The position numbers and the translations under genes are program-made. Positions 61,949 to 64,000 of a stretch of 64,000 nucleotides of DNA are shown one piece after another (positions within the stretch are counted from its first letter, which is position 1; each line of letters begins with the position of its first letter). The notes below the pieces were generated by a model, which had not been told where the DNA came from, did not search any database, and saw only the letters and a program-made list of their open reading frames with translations. This stretch comes from CAVVJA01 sp963779485 (GTDB lineage: Bacteria; Actinomycetota; Actinomycetes; Mycobacteriales; Jatrophihabitantaceae), in contig CAVZYJ010000023.1 of NCBI GenBank assembly GCA_963779485.1, positions 124,001-188,000 on the forward strand, given 5' to 3'.

Positions 61949-62977
61949 TTAGAGCTGTTCGGTCTCGGCGAAGTCCGAGTCGCCGCCGTCGAAGTCGTCG
62001 TCGCCGTAGGACTCGACGGCCGTGGCGAGCTCGAATCCGGGCGGACTGTCCTTCAGGGACAGGCCGAGGCTGGCCAGCTTGATCTTGACCTCGTCGATGG
62101 ACTTCGAGCCGAAGTTGCGGATGTCCAGCAAGTCCGCCTCGCTGCGCCCGACAAGCTCGCCCACGGTGTGAATGCCCTCGCGCTTCAGGCAGTTGTACGA
62201 CCGCACCGTGAGGTCGAGCTCCTCGATCGGCATCGAGAACGCGGCGATGTCGGCCACCTCAGCGGGTGAGGGCCCGACGTCTATGCCCTCGGCGTCGTCG
62301 TTCAGCTCACGGAACAGGCCGAACAGCTCGACCAGCGTGTGTCCCGCGCTGGCGACCGCATCGCGAGGTGTCATCGACGCCTTGGTCTCGACATCGACCA
62401 CGAGCCGATCGAAGTCGGTGCGCTGCTCGACGCGGGTGGCCTCGACCCCATACGTCACCTTCAGCACCGGCGAGTAGATCGAGTCGACCGGAATCCGGCC
62501 GATCTCCTGACCGGCCTGCTTGTTCTGCACGGCGGTGACGTAGCCCCGCCCCCGCTCGACAATCAGCTCGATCTCCAGCCGGCCCTTCTTGTTGATCGTC
62601 GCAATCTTCAGGTCCGGGTTGTGGACCTCGACGCCGGCGGGCGGCGCGATGTCGGCGGCCGTGACCTCACCCGGTCCCTGCTTGCGTAGGTACATGACGA
62701 CGGGCTCGTCGCTATCGGAACTGACCACGAGTTCTTTGAGGTTCAGGATGATGTCAGTGACGTCCTCCTTCACCCCCTCGACGGTGGTGAACTCGTGGAG
62801 CACGCCGTCGATACGGAGGCTGGTGACCGCCGCGCCGGGAATCGAGGACAGCAGGGTGCGGCGCAGCGAGTTGCCGAGCGTGTAGCCGAAGCCGGGCTCG
62901 AGCGGTTCGATGACGAACCGGGAGCGGGTGTCGGAGATGGCTTGCTCGGTGAGTGACGGACGCTGAGAGATCAGCAC
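61949..62977 (-). CDS. rpoA: DNA-directed RNA polymerase, alpha subunit
   Basis: A 342-residue alpha subunit: the N-terminal assembly domain (FVIEPLEPGFGYTLGNSLRR, near residue 28) and the C-terminal DNA/activator-binding domain (LDLTVRSYNCLKREGIHTVG, SIDEVKIKLASLGLSLKD). It lies 90 bp after rpsD in the same order as in other actinobacteria. The tail is acidic and slightly extended. Confidence 0.98.
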   Translation of the reverse strand: MLISQRPSLTEQAISDTRSRFVIEPLEPGFGYTLGNSLRRTLLSSIPGAAVTSLRIDGVLHEFTTVEGVKEDVTDIILNLKELVVSSDSDEPVVMYLRKQGPGEVTAADIAPPAGVEVHNPDLKIATINKKGRLEIELIVERGRGYVTAVQNKQAGQEIGRIPVDSIYSPVLKVTYGVEATRVEQRTDFDRLVVDVETKASMTPRDAVASAGHTLVELFGLFRELNDDAEGIDVGPSPAEVADIAAFSMPIEELDLTVRSYNCLKREGIHTVGELVGRSEADLLDIRNFGSKSIDEVKIKLASLGLSLKDSPPGFELATAVESYGDDDFDGGDSDFAETEQL

Positions 62978-63067
62978 TGGTTGGATCCTTTCGCCGGGAC
63001 GCCCGCTATATGACGTCCACCTATGGGCTTATTCAGTTGTGGCGGCCACCGGAACTACGGCAGCCGG

Positions 63068-63673
63068 TTACTTCGAGTAGAGCTCGACGATGAGTTGCTC
63101 CTGCAACGGCACGTCGATCTGGCCTCGCTCGGGTAGCTGGTGCACGAGCACCCGGAGCCGGTTCGGCACGACCTGGAGCCAGCCGGGTATCGGCCGATCG
63201 CCCTGGGACTCCCGCGCGATGAGGAACGGCGTCGTCTCGAGCGACTTCGGCTTGATGTCGATGATGTCGTACTGCGACACCCGGAAGCTCGGGATGTTCA
63301 CCTTCTCGCCGTTGACGAGGAAGTGGCCGTGGCTGACCAGCTGACGGGCAGCCCGGCGCGTGCGAGCCAAGCCGGAGCGGTAGACGACGTTGTCCAGCCG
63401 CGACTCGAGGATCTGCAGCAGGTTGTCGCCGGTCTTGCCCGACCGGCGCACCGCCTCCTCGTAGTACCGGCGGAACTGCTTCTCCAGCACGCCGTAGCTG
63501 TACTTGGCCTTCTGCTTCTCCTGCAGCTGCAGCAGGTACTCGCTCTGCTTGATGCGCGAGCGGCCGTGCTGGCCCGGTGGGTAGGGCCGGCGCTCGAAGG
63601 AGGTGTCGCCGCCGACGAGGTCGGTGTTCAGGCGGCGCGAGATGCGCGTTGCGGGTCCGGTGTAGCGGGCCAT
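63068..63673 (-). CDS. rpsD: 30S ribosomal protein S4
   Basis: A 201-residue S4 without zinc ligands, with the RNA-binding core (RLDNVVYRSGLARTRRAARQ, then LVSHGHFLVNGEKVNIPSFR) typical of an S4 domain. It follows rpsK by 4 bp. S4 nucleates 16S rRNA assembly. Confidence 0.98.
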   Translation of the reverse strand: MARYTGPATRISRRLNTDLVGGDTSFERRPYPPGQHGRSRIKQSEYLLQLQEKQKAKYSYGVLEKQFRRYYEEAVRRSGKTGDNLLQILESRLDNVVYRSGLARTRRAARQLVSHGHFLVNGEKVNIPSFRVSQYDIIDIKPKSLETTPFLIARESQGDRPIPGWLQVVPNRLRVLVHQLPERGQIDVPLQEQLIVELYSK

Positions 63674-63677
63674 GTGC

Positions 63678-64000
63678 TCACACCCTCCGGCGCTTGGGCG
63701 GGCGGCAGCCGTTGTGCGGCTGCGGCGTGACGTCGGAGATCATGCCGACTTCCAGACCGGTGGCCTGCAGCGAACGGATCGCGGTCTCCCGGCCTGAGCC
63801 GGGACCCTTGACGAAGACGTCCACCTTGCGCAAACCGTGCTCCTGAGCTTTGCGGGCTGCGCTCTCCGCCGCCATCTGCGCCGCGAACGGCGTCGACTTG
63901 CGGGAGCCCTTGAACCCCACGTGGCCGGCCGAGGCCCAGCTGATCACATTGCCCTGCGGGTCGGTGATCGACACGATCGTGTTGTTGAAGGTGCTCTTGA
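63678..64000 (-). CDS. rpsK: 30S ribosomal protein S11 (C-terminal part)
   Basis: The reading frame from the right edge (TFNNTIVSITDPQGNVISWA) to the stop gives about 107 residues of S11, including SAGHVGFKGSRKSTPFAAQM and the ending PHNGCRPPKRRRV. About 28 N-terminal residues lie outside the window. It precedes rpsD in the alpha operon. Confidence 0.97.
   Translation of the reverse strand, partial: KSTFNNTIVSITDPQGNVISWASAGHVGFKGSRKSTPFAAQMAAESAARKAQEHGLRKVDVFVKGPGSGRETAIRSLQATGLEVGMISDVTPQPHNGCRPPKRRRV

Overview
The window is chromosomal core DNA from a high-GC Actinomycetota (actinobacterium). The evidence is very high GC with G/C-rich third positions, many GTG starts and GTGA/ATGA start-stop overlaps, a WhiB regulator, a GroEL1 with a His-rich tail, and gene order that matches two mycobacterial neighbourhoods: sucC-sucD-(membrane proteins)-perM-purN-purH, and guaB/guaB3-DUF5319-whiB-groEL1-groES-tsaD-rimI-tsaB-tsaE-alr. 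The genus cannot be fixed from the sequence. No phage, insertion sequence, CRISPR array, rRNA or tRNA gene was seen.

Layout. 1-4.6 kb (minus): a YihY/BrkB-type protein cut by the left edge, a 2H phosphoesterase, trpS, a CNNM/CBS protein and icd. 4.7-7.2 kb (plus): a DUF885 peptidase-like protein and a DUF3152 lipoprotein. 7.3-18.8 kb (minus): metallophosphoesterase, mdh, DUF3017, folD, purH, purN, perM, two membrane proteins with Pro/Gly/Tyr-rich tails, sucD, sucC and a stand-alone B12-binding domain. 19-21.8 kb (plus): two polytopic membrane proteins (GT87-like and DUF2079). 22-24.9 kb: pcrA (minus) diverges from a chorismate mutase gene (plus) that has an apparent Phe/Tyr leader-peptide attenuator. 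24.9-29.5 kb: a PspC two-component pair, a PspC membrane protein, and a three-gene DUF6529/Rieske/27-residue-peptide cluster. 29.5-34.8 kb (minus): guaB, guaB3, an SDR and guaA. 35-38 kb: DUF5319, whiB, and groES-groEL1 behind a CIRCE operator. 38-49 kb (minus): a tightly coupled chain from alr through tsaE/tsaB/rimI/tsaD, preceded by nnr, acpS, a ferredoxin-NADP reductase, DUF427 and glmS. 49-53 kb: membrane proteins, glmM, rpsI and rplM. 53-60 kb: a TetR regulator, a nonapeptide-repeat gene, an ABC-F ATPase, a FAD-linked oxidase, a VWA protein and a small hydrolase. 60-64 kb (minus): truA, rplQ, rpoA, rpsD and rpsK (cut by the right edge).

How the genes work together. Most are housekeeping: central carbon metabolism (icd, mdh, sucCD), purine and one-carbon synthesis (purH, purN, folD, guaA, guaB), cell-wall precursors (glmS, glmM, alr), the t6A tRNA modification set (tsaB, tsaD, tsaE) and translation/transcription (rpsI, rplM, rplQ, rpsD, rpsK, rpoA).

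The most interesting signals are: (1) the chorismate mutase leader, whose codons read Phe-Phe-Tyr-Gly-Tyr ahead of mutually exclusive hairpins; (2) a compact membrane protein/Tat-Rieske/mini-peptide cluster; (3) a dispersed hairpin repeat built on AAGTCCAAGATCACGA; (4) a near-perfect 50-bp palindrome between divergent genes; and (5) three apparent frameshifts within 7 kb (glmS, a membrane protein gene and a nonapeptide-repeat gene). The frameshifts may be sequence errors or real lesions.
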